Positions 57,021 to 64,000 of a DNA stretch of 64,000 bases are shown here, one piece after another. The notes under the pieces were generated by a model that worked only from the letters and a program-made list of their open reading frames with translations, had not been told where the DNA came from and searched no databases. The position numbers and the translations under genes were made by a program. Position 1 is the stretch's first letter, and every line of letters begins with the position of its first letter. The stretch spans positions 2,108,001 to 2,172,000 of the forward strand of contig NZ_CP095043.1 in the NCBI RefSeq assembly GCF_022919175.1, in the 5' to 3' direction. Source of the stretch: Leucobacter rhizosphaerae (GTDB lineage Bacteria; Actinomycetota; Actinomycetes; Actinomycetales; Microbacteriaceae).

Positions 57021-57026
57021 TACAAT
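57021..57026 (+). promoter_or_regulatory. Minus-10 element, probable leaderless promoter of ppiA
   Basis: TACAAT ends 7 bases before the ATG at 57034, and the other in-frame ATG (57025) overlaps the hexamer, so the later start is favoured. Confidence 0.6.
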
Positions 57027-57033
57027 GGACGGC

Positions 57034-57543
57034 ATGACTCTTCACAGCTCGGTAGCCACTATTCACACCAACCACGGCGACATCGTCATCAACCTCTTCG
57101 GCGATCAGGCCCCCAAGACGGTCAAGAACTTCGTCGACCTGGCGGAGAAGGGGTTCTACGACGGTGTGATCTTCCACCGGATCATCCCGAACTTCATGAT
57201 CCAGGGCGGCGACCCGACGGGCACGGGCACGGGCGGCCCCGGCTACACCTTCGACGACGAGATCCACCCCGAGCTCGTCTTCGACAAGCCGTACCAGCTC
57301 GCCATGGCCAACGCGGGCAAGCGCCCCGACCTCACGGGCCGCCTCGCGGGCACCAACGGCTCGCAGTTCTTCATCACGACGATCGCGCCCGACTGGCTGA
57401 ACGGCAAGCACTCGATCTTCGGCGAGGTCGCAGATGACGACTCGAAGGCCGTCGTCGACGCCATCTCCGCGGTGCGCACCGCCGGTGCCGATCGTCCCGT
57501 CGAGGACGTCGTGATCACCGGCGTCGACGTCGTCGCGGCCTAG
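57034..57543 (+). CDS. ppiA: Peptidyl-prolyl cis-trans isomerase (cyclophilin)
   Basis: 169 residues: [65 protein letters not shown], then [29 protein letters not shown], with the catalytic Arg in FHRI and the QGGDPTG and GSQFFI substrate strands. Cytoplasmic cyclophilin assisting folding. It sits after the tRNA/gyrase block, as in most Actinobacteria, although here about 9 kb of other genes intervene. Start chosen at 57034 from the promoter spacing. Confidence 0.96.
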   Translation: MTLHSSVATIHTNHGDIVINLFGDQAPKTVKNFVDLAEKGFYDGVIFHRIIPNFMIQGGDPTGTGTGGPGYTFDDEIHPELVFDKPYQLAMANAGKRPDLTGRLAGTNGSQFFITTIAPDWLNGKHSIFGEVADDDSKAVVDAISAVRTAGADRPVEDVVITGVDVVAA

Positions 57544-57551
57544 GCCCGCCG

Positions 57552-58493
57552 GTGACGAGCGGACCGGGGCCGGCATTCGGCGAGCGGGCTGAATACGGAC
57601 CCAACGACGTCTGTTTCCGTCACCCCGACGTGCACAGCTTCACGCTGTGCCAGCGCTGCGGGCGCACGATCTGCGCGGCATGCCAGGTCGCATCGCCCGT
57701 GGGTGTGCTGTGCCCGGAGTGCGTCCGTCAGACGCAGCCGGGCGCAGCACAGCGCACCTCGCGCTCGATGCGGGTCGCGGGGCGCCGGATCTCGGCGCTC
57801 GACACCCCGGTGACCTACGGGATCATGGCGGTGAGCGTGCTCACCTTTATCCTGCAGTCGCTCAGTCACTACTTCGGAGCGGACGAGGTGACGCGGGCGC
57901 TCTGGTACGCGCCGCTCTACTCGCTCCCCGGCTCCGTGCTGCCCGAGGGCGCCGGCTTCGAGCCGTGGCGCATGGTCACGGTGATGTTCACCCACTCCAC
58001 GGGGTTCATCTTCCACATCCTCTTCAACATGCTCGCGCTGTGGTTGTTCGGCCGCAACCTCGAGCAGCTCATCGGCCGTGTGCAGTTCCTCGTGCTCTAC
58101 CTGTTCGCCGGGGTCGGCGGCTCCCTCGGCGTCATGTTCTACGCCTACATCGACCCGAGCACCATCAACGTGCCGACCGTCGGGGCCTCGGGGGCGATCT
58201 TCGGGGTGCTGGCCGCCACACTCGTCGCGTTCAAGGCGGCGCAGGCGAACATCACGTCCCTCGCCGTGCTGATCGGCATCAACTTCGCGATCGGGCTGAT
58301 CCCCGGGGCGGCGATCTCGTGGCAGGCGCACCTCGGCGGCATGATCGTCGGTGCGATCACCATGTGGCTGATGCTCGGCGCCCGCGGTCCGCGCAAGCGC
58401 GGGCGGCGGATCCTCACGCTCGTGGCGTTCGGCGTGATCCTCGCCGTGCTCGCGTGCGCGTACCTGATCGTGCTCCCAGGCATCTTCGCCTAG
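57552..58493 (+). CDS. Rhomboid family intramembrane serine protease with N-terminal zinc-finger-like region
   Basis: 313 residues. The first 55 residues carry a cysteine/histidine cluster (CFRHPDVHSFTLCQRCGRTICAACQV then LCPECV), a B-box-like zinc motif common in actinobacterial rhomboids. Six to seven membrane segments follow; the catalytic dyad is S213 in GASGAIFG and H260 in QAHLGGM. It cleaves substrates within the membrane. GTG start, 8 bases after ppiA, so the two are probably cotranscribed. Targets unknown. Confidence 0.9.
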   Translation: MTSGPGPAFGERAEYGPNDVCFRHPDVHSFTLCQRCGRTICAACQVASPVGVLCPECVRQTQPGAAQRTSRSMRVAGRRISALDTPVTYGIMAVSVLTFILQSLSHYFGADEVTRALWYAPLYSLPGSVLPEGAGFEPWRMVTVMFTHSTGFIFHILFNMLALWLFGRNLEQLIGRVQFLVLYLFAGVGGSLGVMFYAYIDPSTINVPTVGASGAIFGVLAATLVAFKAAQANITSLAVLIGINFAIGLIPGAAISWQAHLGGMIVGAITMWLMLGARGPRKRGRRILTLVAFGVILAVLACAYLIVLPGIFA

Positions 58494-58514
58494 GAAGTCA
58501 TCCCGCCGAGGAAG

Positions 58515-58535
58515 TTATCCACAGGCTTATCCCCA
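58515..58535. promoter_or_regulatory. Isolated DnaA box pair between rhomboid and crgA
   Basis: A perfect TTATCCACA (58515-58523) is followed by the near match TTATCCCCA (58527-58535), 19 kb from oriC in a convergent gap. The segment may titrate DnaA; no gene is seen in this 98-base gap. Confidence 0.5.
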
Positions 58536-58591
58536 CCTGGGGACGAATTACACCCGTGTTATTCGCCCCGGGCCGGGGGTGCGGGTGGAGG

Positions 58592-58867
58592 CTACTTCCA
58601 CCACGGGGTCATGAGGAACCCCACGAGCACGAGCCCGAAGCCGACGAAGATGTTGGCCTGGCCGAGTGCCGGGACGGGCAGCTGCAACCCGGCGCTGGTG
58701 ACGTAGTAGAGCACGATCCAGATCAGTCCGAGCAGCATGAAGCCGAACATCACGGGCTTGAACCACACGGGGTTCGGGGCGTTCTTGCGCGCCGCCGCCG
58801 CTTCCTCGCGGTTCAGCGACACCTCCGCCGACTTGCGCTTGCTCACGTCTTTACCTGCTGCTGCCAT
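58592..58867 (-). CDS. crgA: Cell division protein CrgA
   Basis: 91 residues. Charged N-terminus (KDVSKRKSAEVSLNREEAAAARKNAPNP) and two membrane segments (about 39-59 and 71-86) ending MTPWWK, the CrgA pattern. CrgA inhibits or regulates Z-ring assembly and recruits divisome proteins in Actinobacteria. The start is the ATG at 58867, as TAGACT lies 7 bases upstream and the family starts here; the longer frame reaching 58948 is not supported. Divergent from the sortase gene across 59 bases. Confidence 0.93.
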   Translation of the reverse strand: MAAAGKDVSKRKSAEVSLNREEAAAARKNAPNPVWFKPVMFGFMLLGLIWIVLYYVTSAGLQLPVPALGQANIFVGFGLVLVGFLMTPWWK

Positions 58868-58874
58868 GGCATCG

Positions 58875-58880
58875 AGTCTA
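58875..58880 (-). promoter_or_regulatory. Minus-10 element, probable leaderless promoter of crgA
   Basis: Reverse strand TAGACT ends 7 bases before the crgA ATG. Confidence 0.55.
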
Positions 58881-58914
58881 CCTGGATCAAAGGGTGAACT
58901 CAGCGAGTGCGGCT

Positions 58915-58920
58915 TAGAAT
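58915..58920 (+). promoter_or_regulatory. Minus-10 element, probable leaderless promoter of the sortase gene
   Basis: TAGAAT ends 6 bases before the ATG at 58927; the alternative ATG at 58921 would touch the hexamer. Confidence 0.55.
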
Positions 58921-58926
58921 ATGGGA

Positions 58927-59709
58927 ATGGTCGATACTCGCGAGGCACCTCGGAGGCGCCGCCGAGCCCGGCTGAGTCCGCTCACCGTCATCGGAGAGCT
59001 CCTGCTCATCGGCGGCGTCGGGGTGCTCGGCTACATCGTCTGGCAGCCCTGGCACACCGGGGTGACGGTGACCGCGAAGCAGGTCGAGCTGTCGGCGTCG
59101 GATTCGGCGCGCTGGGAAGCAGCCGAGACCGAGACCGTTCCCTGGGACGGCACGATCCCCGTGACCGCCCAGCCCCAGCCCGCCGAGGTCTTCGCCGTGC
59201 TCCACGCCCCGGCGTTCGGCACCACCTACGCCAACCGCGTCGCCGAGACGACCGACTGGTGGAGTGTGCTGAACCTCGACGAGAAGGGGATCGGCCGGTA
59301 CGAGATGACCCAGCTCCCCGGCGAGGTCGGCAACATGGCGCTCGCGGGGCACCGCTCGGGGCCGCTCATCAACTCGTTCCGCGAGGTGATGAACCTGCGG
59401 GTGGGCGATCCCATGTTCGTCGAGACCGCGGACGGCTGGTACACCTACCGCTTCCGGTCCATCGAGTACGTGCTGCCGAATGAGACGGACGTGCTGAATC
59501 CGTTCCCGCGGCTCGAGGGTGAGCCCGGGCAGGATCGGATCCTGACGCTCACCACCTGCCACCCCAAGATGGCGGGCAGCGACGAGCGCGCGATCGCCTA
59601 CTCCGTCTTCGAGAACTTCCAGCCGCGCAGCGCCGGCCCCCCGGCCGAGCTCGTGGAGCTGAACCCGACGATGGAGAACACCCAGGCAGCGAGAGGGGAC
59701 GCGAGCTGA
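58927..59709 (+). CDS. Class E-type sortase
   Basis: 260 residues. Basic start, one membrane segment at about 18-40, then the sortase barrel with catalytic H142 in LAGHRSG, C211 in LTTCHPKM and R221. The TLTTC and LAGHR context, and the position next to crgA and trpG, are typical of actinobacterial class E sortases, which prefer LAxTG substrates. The LAKTG protein at 48 kb is the obvious client; the LVTTG protein at 13.5 kb is possible. The stop overlaps the next small ORF (TGATG). Confidence 0.9.
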   Translation: MVDTREAPRRRRRARLSPLTVIGELLLIGGVGVLGYIVWQPWHTGVTVTAKQVELSASDSARWEAAETETVPWDGTIPVTAQPQPAEVFAVLHAPAFGTTYANRVAETTDWWSVLNLDEKGIGRYEMTQLPGEVGNMALAGHRSGPLINSFREVMNLRVGDPMFVETADGWYTYRFRSIEYVLPNETDVLNPFPRLEGEPGQDRILTLTTCHPKMAGSDERAIAYSVFENFQPRSAGPPAELVELNPTMENTQAARGDAS

Positions 59710-59867
59710 TGTTTTCACTCCTGTGGCGATTCTTCCCAGGACCCGCCTGGCTGCGGGTGATCGTACTGCTGCTCGTCGCCGTGGCGATCGTGTACGCACT
59801 GATCACCTACGTCTACCCGTGGGTCGCACTCCAGTTCCCGGCAGAGGAAGTGACGGTCAACTCATGA
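59709..59867 (+). CDS. Conserved-position small membrane protein, 52 residues
   Basis: A 52-codon gene. It starts MFSLLWRFFPGPAWLR and has one membrane segment (about residues 17-35, VIVLLLVAVAIVYALITYV), with a short acidic tail. Its ATG overlaps the sortase stop by one base, and its stop overlaps the trpG start by 4 bases (ATGA). Such tight coupling on both sides supports a real, translated gene. I know no function for it; it may assist the sortase or be a scaffold peptide. Confidence 0.8.
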   Translation: MFSLLWRFFPGPAWLRVIVLLLVAVAIVYALITYVYPWVALQFPAEEVTVNS

Positions 59868-60508
59868 CGAACATCCTGGTGATCGACAACTACGACAGTT
59901 TCGTCTACACCCTCAACGGCTACCTGCAGCAGCTCGGCGCCACCACCCGGGTGATCCGGAACGACGAGGTCTCCACCGGAGAGCTCGAGCAGCTCGTCGC
60001 GGAGGTCGATGGCGTGCTCATCTCCCCGGGACCCGGCACCCCCACTGACGCCGGGGTGTCGATCGCCATGGTCGGGATCGCCCTGCGCACCGGGGTGCCG
60101 CTCCTCGGCGTCTGCCTCGGGCACCAGGCGATCGCCGAGGCGCTCGGTGGTGTGGTCACCCACGCCGACGAGCTCATGCACGGCAAGGTGTCGCGCGTGC
60201 GGCACTCGGGCGACGGGTTCTTCCGCGGCGTCTCGCCGGAGTTCAACGCGACGCGGTACCACTCGCTCGCGGTGGTGCGCGACACGGTGCCGGAGTCGCT
60301 CACGATCACCGCCGAGACGGAGAGCGGCATCGTCATGGCGGTGCGTCACCGGGAGCTGCCCATCTACGGTGTGCAGTACCACCCGGAGTCGGTGCTCACC
60401 GAGGGCGGGTACCAGCAGCTCGGCAACTGGCTGGCCGTGGCCGGCCTCGCGAACGCCGCCGAGGTCGCGGCGTCGCTGTCGCCGCTCCTGGTGCGCGAGC
60501 AGTCCTAG
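59864..60508 (+). CDS. trpG: Glutamine amidotransferase of anthranilate/aminodeoxychorismate synthase
   Basis: 214 residues of class I glutamine amidotransferases: VIDNYDSFVYTLNGYLQQLG, SPGPGTP, catalytic C84 in GVCLGHQAIAE and the H173-x-E175 pair in YHPES. Near the origin in Actinobacteria this gene (trpG/pabA) supplies ammonia for anthranilate or 4-amino-4-deoxychorismate; no partner subunit is present here, so either role fits. ATG at 59864, coupled to the 52-residue gene. An in-frame upstream extension to 59723 would run through that small gene and is rejected. Confidence 0.92.
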   Translation: MTNILVIDNYDSFVYTLNGYLQQLGATTRVIRNDEVSTGELEQLVAEVDGVLISPGPGTPTDAGVSIAMVGIALRTGVPLLGVCLGHQAIAEALGGVVTHADELMHGKVSRVRHSGDGFFRGVSPEFNATRYHSLAVVRDTVPESLTITAETESGIVMAVRHRELPIYGVQYHPESVLTEGGYQQLGNWLAVAGLANAAEVAASLSPLLVREQS

Positions 60509-60516
60509 GTTCGCCC

Positions 60517-60536
60517 GCGCGCCGGTGAGTCGGCGC
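60517..60536. terminator. Possible hairpin between convergent trpG and photolyase genes
   Basis: CGCGCCG (60517-60523) pairs exactly with CGGCGCG (60530-60536) around GTGAGT. No T-run, so function as terminator is uncertain. Confidence 0.4.
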
Positions 60537-60561
60537 GGTCACGTGCGATCTCCGGCTGCGC

Positions 60562-61929
60562 TCAGTCCGACTCGTCGCCGCCCCTCGGCGCGTTCTTCAC
60601 CGTGTCGTACGCCGCGAGCGCCCGGATCCGGGTCTCTCGCAGGTCGACGATCTCCGGGTGCAGCAGACTCTCGGGGGCCCAGCGGTCGACGTAGGAGCCC
60701 CCGCGGTCGAACTTCTCCTGCTGCGTGCGCGGGTTGAAGACGCGGAAGTACGGCGCCGCATCGGCACCGCACCCGGCGACCCACTGCCAGTTGAACGGAT
60801 TGCTCGCCGCGTCCGCGTCGACCAGTGTGTCCCAGAACCAGGCCTCGCCGATTCGCCAGTCGATCAGCAGATTCTTGGTGAGGAACGAGGCGACGACCAT
60901 GCGCACCCGATTGTGCATGGTGCCGGATCGCCAGAGCTCCCGCATCCCCGCGTCGATGAGCGGGAATCCCGTGCGCCCGGTCCGCCAGGCCCGGAGGGCG
61001 TCGGCGGCGGTGGGGTCGTCCGCGTCCTGCCACGGGAACGCGGCGTAGCGCTCGTCGAGGGGGCGGGTGTGCAGGTCCGTGTGCCGGAAGAGCGTGTGCC
61101 ACGCGAACTCCCGCCAGCCGAGTTCGGAGAGAAAGCCGCCGACGTCGGCGCCCGAGGCGACGGCCCGGTGCCAGATGGTGCGCGGGCTGATCTCACCCCA
61201 GCGGAGCGACGGCGACAGTTCGGAGGTCACTTCCTCGGACGGGAAGTCGCGACCGCGCGCGTAGCCCTGCGCACGGTCCTCGAGGAAGCGCTCGAGCCGC
61301 ACGAGCGCGTCCGCCTCGCCCGGCGTCCAGCGCTCTGCGATCTCGCCGGCCCAGTCGGGGCGGGTCGGGAGGAGCCGCCAGTCGTCGAGGTCGTCGCTCG
61401 CCGGCTGTACGCCCGCGCACCGGAGCGACTCGGGGGTCGGCAGCGGTGCAGCGGGCGCCGGCGCGGCGAGACAGGCGCGCCAGAACGCCGAGTAGACGCG
61501 GTACGGCCCGCCGGTCTGGGTACGGATCTGCGTCGGGTCGAAGAGCAGCCCGCCGTGGAAGGAATCGGCGCCCGTTCCCTCGGCGCGCAGTTGCGCCTTG
61601 AGCCCGGCGTCGATTTCCCGCTCCGCGCCGTACCGCCGATTCCAGGTGACGCGCGAGGCACCGCACTCCGCGATCGCGGCCGGGACGACCTCGGCGGCCG
61701 CGCCGCGGCGCAGGATGAGCGGGACCCCCAGCGCGGCGAGCGACTCCCGCAGACGGCTGAGCGAGTGGTGCAGCCACCAGCGCGCGGCGCCGCCCAGTGG
61801 CCGCGCCTCGGGTGAGACCTCGTCGAGCACGTAGAGCGCCACGATCCCGTCCGGGTCCTCGGCCGCAGCGGAGAGCGCCGCGTGGTCTGCGAGGCGGAGG
61901 TCGTCACGGAACCACACGAGTGTCGACAT
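60562..61929 (-). CDS. phr: Deoxyribodipyrimidine photolyase (CPD type)
   Basis: 455 residues from the ATG at 61929. N-terminal antenna-binding domain (TLVWFRDDLRLADHAALSAA), FAD-binding C-terminal domain with DRAQGYARGRDFPSEEVTSELSPSLRWGEISPRTIW, LGWREFAWHTLFR, GRTGFPLIDAGMREL, MHNRVRMVVASFLTKNLLIDWR and FDRGGSYVDRW. It repairs UV cyclobutane dimers with light. TACGCT 6 bases upstream fixes the start; the longer frame to 62022 lacks homology. It lies between trpG and pknB, where the mycobacterial order has no gene, so it was probably inserted here. Confidence 0.92.
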   Translation of the reverse strand: MSTLVWFRDDLRLADHAALSAAAEDPDGIVALYVLDEVSPEARPLGGAARWWLHHSLSRLRESLAALGVPLILRRGAAAEVVPAAIAECGASRVTWNRRYGAEREIDAGLKAQLRAEGTGADSFHGGLLFDPTQIRTQTGGPYRVYSAFWRACLAAPAPAAPLPTPESLRCAGVQPASDDLDDWRLLPTRPDWAGEIAERWTPGEADALVRLERFLEDRAQGYARGRDFPSEEVTSELSPSLRWGEISPRTIWHRAVASGADVGGFLSELGWREFAWHTLFRHTDLHTRPLDERYAAFPWQDADDPTAADALRAWRTGRTGFPLIDAGMRELWRSGTMHNRVRMVVASFLTKNLLIDWRIGEAWFWDTLVDADAASNPFNWQWVAGCGADAAPYFRVFNPRTQQEKFDRGGSYVDRWAPESLLHPEIVDLRETRIRALAAYDTVKNAPRGGDESD

Positions 61930-61935
61930 GCCTCC

Positions 61936-61941
61936 AGCGTA
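61936..61941 (-). promoter_or_regulatory. Minus-10 element, probable leaderless promoter of phr
   Basis: Reverse strand TACGCT ends 6 bases before the ATG; the six bases GGAGGC also look like a ribosome site. Confidence 0.5.
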
Positions 61942-62007
61942 GTCGTGCGTGGTGCGGTCGACCCCTGGGGGCGGCGCGTGGCCCTGGCCCGGATCGACCG
62001 AACCCGG

Positions 62008-62013
62008 CAGACT
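62008..62013 (+). promoter_or_regulatory. Minus-10-like element before the SRPBCC-like gene
   Basis: CAGACT ends 7 bases before the ATG at 62021; first base deviates from TANNNT. GGGGAG overlaps the gap. Confidence 0.4.
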
Positions 62014-62020
62014 GGGGAGC

Positions 62021-62587
62021 ATGCTGATCCGGACCGAGTGCGCCCTCGACTGCTCCCCCGATGCGGCCTGGGATGCGCTCCATCGCCCCGAGGTCGCCGC
62101 GCAGCTCTACGCGCCCGCGCTGCAGATGCGGCCGTCCGAGGCGTTTCCGGCCCGCTTTACGACGGGCGACCGCCGCACCGTCGAACTCCGCCTCTTCGGA
62201 CACTGGCGACTCGGTACCCAGCTCATCGAGATCGAGGATCGGGTGCCCGCGGATCCCGATGCGAGCGAGGGCGCCGATCCGATCGCCGATGACCTCGATG
62301 CGAGCGCGCGCGCCATGCGGGATCGTGGTCGCCCGCTCAGCGGCCCGCTCGCCGCACTCGCGCGGTGGCAGCACCGGATCACGATCCTGCCGGCACCCGG
62401 ATCCCGCGCCGTGTGGCGCGACGAGCTGTCCGTCGGCGGTGCGGCCGCGGCCCTGTTCGGCCCGGTGCTGTGGGCGATGTGGCGGATCCGGCGCTGGAAG
62501 ATCCGCCGGCTCGCGCGTTCCTGGGACGCAGCGCTCCGGGAGCGTTCGCCCGGGAGCGGTGATCCGGGGGATCAGCCCGCGCAGTAG
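62021..62587 (+). CDS. SRPBCC-like uncharacterised protein
   Basis: 188 residues. TECALDCSPDAAWDALHRPEVAAQLYAPALQMRP fits the first helix of a START/SRPBCC fold and the central strands (GHWRLGTQLIEIEDRVP, HRITILPAPGSRAVWRDELSVGG) continue it; a helix FGPVLWAMWRIRRWKIRRLARSW closes the domain and resembles the SRPBCC C-terminal helix. No specific ligand implied. It is divergent from phr across 91 bases and converges on pknB, overlapping its end by 16 bases on the opposite strand. Confidence 0.68.
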   Translation: MLIRTECALDCSPDAAWDALHRPEVAAQLYAPALQMRPSEAFPARFTTGDRRTVELRLFGHWRLGTQLIEIEDRVPADPDASEGADPIADDLDASARAMRDRGRPLSGPLAALARWQHRITILPAPGSRAVWRDELSVGGAAAALFGPVLWAMWRIRRWKIRRLARSWDAALRERSPGSGDPGDQPAQ

Positions 62588-64000
62588 GAGATGTTGACCT
62601 CGGTGCCCTGCGGCTGCGTACCGACGGCGGACTGCGCGATGATGGGGTACCCGGCCTGCACGATGCAGCCCGACTCAGCGGTCGTGCTGCCGATCATGTT
62701 CAGCTTGAGGCCGAGACCGCTGAGCAGCGACCGCGCGACCTCCTGCGGGGTGTTCATGACGTCGGGAACGGTGACGTTGCCGCTCGAGACGGTGATCGCC
62801 ACGCTCGTCCCTGAGCGCTGCTCCGTTCCAGGCTCGGGGGAGACGGAGAGCACCCGACCCTTGGCCTCGACCGGGTCATCGACCTCAGTGACGAGGCTGA
62901 CGCTCAGCCCGAGCGCTTGGATCGCCTCGGTGTACTCCTCCACAGACATCCGATCGATCGCGGGAATCTTCGCAGACTCCGGGCCGGTCGAGATGTAGAG
63001 GGTGACGCTGTCGCCAGGCTCCAGCACGGAGCCCGCGGCGGGATCGGTCGAGACGATCTTGTCTGCCGCGACCTTCTCGTCGGTCTGCTCGACCGTGAGC
63101 GCGATGAGGTCGAGATCCTGCAGCGCCTTGATGGCGTCCGCCCGATCCATGTCGACCAGCGAGGGCACCTCGCGCGCCGCATCGGGGAGGAACTGCTTCG
63201 GCGCGAGCGTCACGAGCCAGAACACGACGGCGATGATCACCGCGCCGATCGTCAGGATCGCGGCCCAGGTCCACATCACCGGGGGCCGGCTCTGCGTGCG
63301 GGATCCGCCGCCGCCCTCGGCGAGTTGCCGCAGTGCGAGATCGGACTCGGAGACCTCTTCGCCGCCGGAGAAGAGCACGGTGTCCTGCTGGGTGGGCACC
63401 GCGAGCTTCGGCATCTTGCCGCTCGCGGCGGTGCGCAGGGCCTCGCGGAACTCGGAGGCCGACTGGAACCGCTTCGCGCGGTCCTTGGCCAACGCGTAGA
63501 GCACCACCCGGTCGAGCTCGGGAGGCACATCGGACTTCCGCTCGCTCGGCGGCTTCGGGCGCTCGCTGACGTGCTGGTAGGCCACGGCCACGGCGGTGTC
63601 ACCGCGGAACGGCACGTCGCCCGTGAGGAGTTCGTAGAGCAGCACACCCGTCGAATAGAGGTCGGTGCGGGCGTCGATCGCCTCGCCCTTCGCCTGCTCC
63701 GGCGAGAAGTACGCGGCGGTGCCGAGGATCGCGGTCGTCTGCTGCAGGGTCGACGAGGTCTCGGAGACCGCACGCGCGATCCCGAAGTCCATCACCTTCA
63801 CCTGGCCGTTCTGCGTGACCATGATGTTCGCGGGTTTGATGTCGCGGTGCACGATGCCGGCGCGGTGCGAGTACTCGAGCGCGGTGAGCACGGAGTCGAC
63901 GACGCGGCAGGCCTCGGCGAGCGAGAGCTGACTCTCCGTGAGCAGCTGTCGCAGGTTGTGCCCCTCGACGTACTCCATCACGATGAACGGCAGCCGCTTC
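62572..64000 (-). CDS. pknB: Serine/threonine protein kinase PknB with PASTA repeats, 5' end outside the window
   Basis: 476 codons present; the gene continues past 64000. The visible kinase part has VMEYVEGHNLRQLL, HRDIKPANIM, the DFG in KVMDFGIARAV, and the activation/APE-like LGTAAYFSPEQAKG. After a linker comes one membrane segment (MWTWAAILTIGAVIIAVVFWLVTL) and three or more extracytoplasmic PASTA units (VPSLVDMDRADAIKALQDLDL, AIDRMSVEEYTEAIQALGL, VPDVMNTPQEVARSLLSGLGL). PASTA units bind muropeptides and the kinase controls wall growth and division. It converges on the SRPBCC-like gene. Confidence 0.93.
   Translation of the reverse strand, partial: KRLPFIVMEYVEGHNLRQLLTESQLSLAEACRVVDSVLTALEYSHRAGIVHRDIKPANIMVTQNGQVKVMDFGIARAVSETSSTLQQTTAILGTAAYFSPEQAKGEAIDARTDLYSTGVLLYELLTGDVPFRGDTAVAVAYQHVSERPKPPSERKSDVPPELDRVVLYALAKDRAKRFQSASEFREALRTAASGKMPKLAVPTQQDTVLFSGGEEVSESDLALRQLAEGGGGSRTQSRPPVMWTWAAILTIGAVIIAVVFWLVTLAPKQFLPDAAREVPSLVDMDRADAIKALQDLDLIALTVEQTDEKVAADKIVSTDPAAGSVLEPGDSVTLYISTGPESAKIPAIDRMSVEEYTEAIQALGLSVSLVTEVDDPVEAKGRVLSVSPEPGTEQRSGTSVAITVSSGNVTVPDVMNTPQEVARSLLSGLGLKLNMIGSTTAESGCIVQAGYPIIAQSAVGTQPQGTEVNISYCAG

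Overview
The window is a high-GC actinobacterial chromosome segment spanning the replication origin. The gene order fits Micrococcales, most likely Microbacteriaceae; a Leucobacter-like genus is my guess from overall impression, not something the sequence proves. Diagnostic blocks are cca/DUF6049/trxB/trxA/parB/parA/rsmG/jag/yidC/yidD/rnpA/rpmH on one side of the origin, and dnaA/dnaN/recF/dciA/gyrB/gyrA/DUF3566/tRNA-Ile/tRNA-Ala, then ppiA/rhomboid/crgA/sortase/trpG/pknB on the other. No insertion sequence, prophage or CRISPR array was seen.

Layout. 1-5.8 kb: end of an ArsR regulator, then a reverse-strand operon for four-carbon sugar acids (GntP permease, DUF1537 kinase, PdxA2-type dehydrogenase, DeoR regulator, SDR dehydrogenase). 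5.8-10.9 kb: reverse-strand operon joining an aminotransferase to a branched-chain 2-oxo acid dehydrogenase (E1 alpha, E1 beta, E2). 11-13.3 kb: YCII protein, holin-like membrane protein, purB. 13.5-19.5 kb: one 1999-residue cell-wall protein with a von Willebrand A domain and about eleven repeat modules. 19.6-22 kb: four membrane proteins. 22-25.7 kb: dnaB and the rpsF-ssb-rpsR-rplI operon. 25.8-37.3 kb: MshB-like deacetylase, cca, DUF6049, thioredoxin pair, a START-like protein, chromosome partitioning and the rpmH operon. 37.3-39.5 kb: dnaA and oriC. 39.5-47.8 kb: replication and gyrase genes plus two tRNAs. 47.8-56.4 kb: a less conserved stretch (LAKTG cell-wall protein, LCP protein, divergent MarR-like pair, two-component system with DUF4097, hydrolase, NUDIX). 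56.4-64 kb: conserved block again, interrupted by a photolyase and a small SRPBCC-like gene, ending inside pknB.

How it works together. Two exact parS sites lie inside recF and one beside the parAB operon, all within about 6.5 kb of oriC, as expected for ParB loading. DnaA-box-like sequences occur at oriC, in the dnaA promoter, upstream of dnaB and near crgA. The class E-type sortase at 59 kb is a plausible anchor enzyme for the LAKTG protein at 48 kb and perhaps the giant protein at 13.5 kb. Many genes have a TANNNT element six or seven bases before the start codon, which indicates leaderless transcription and fixes several starts.
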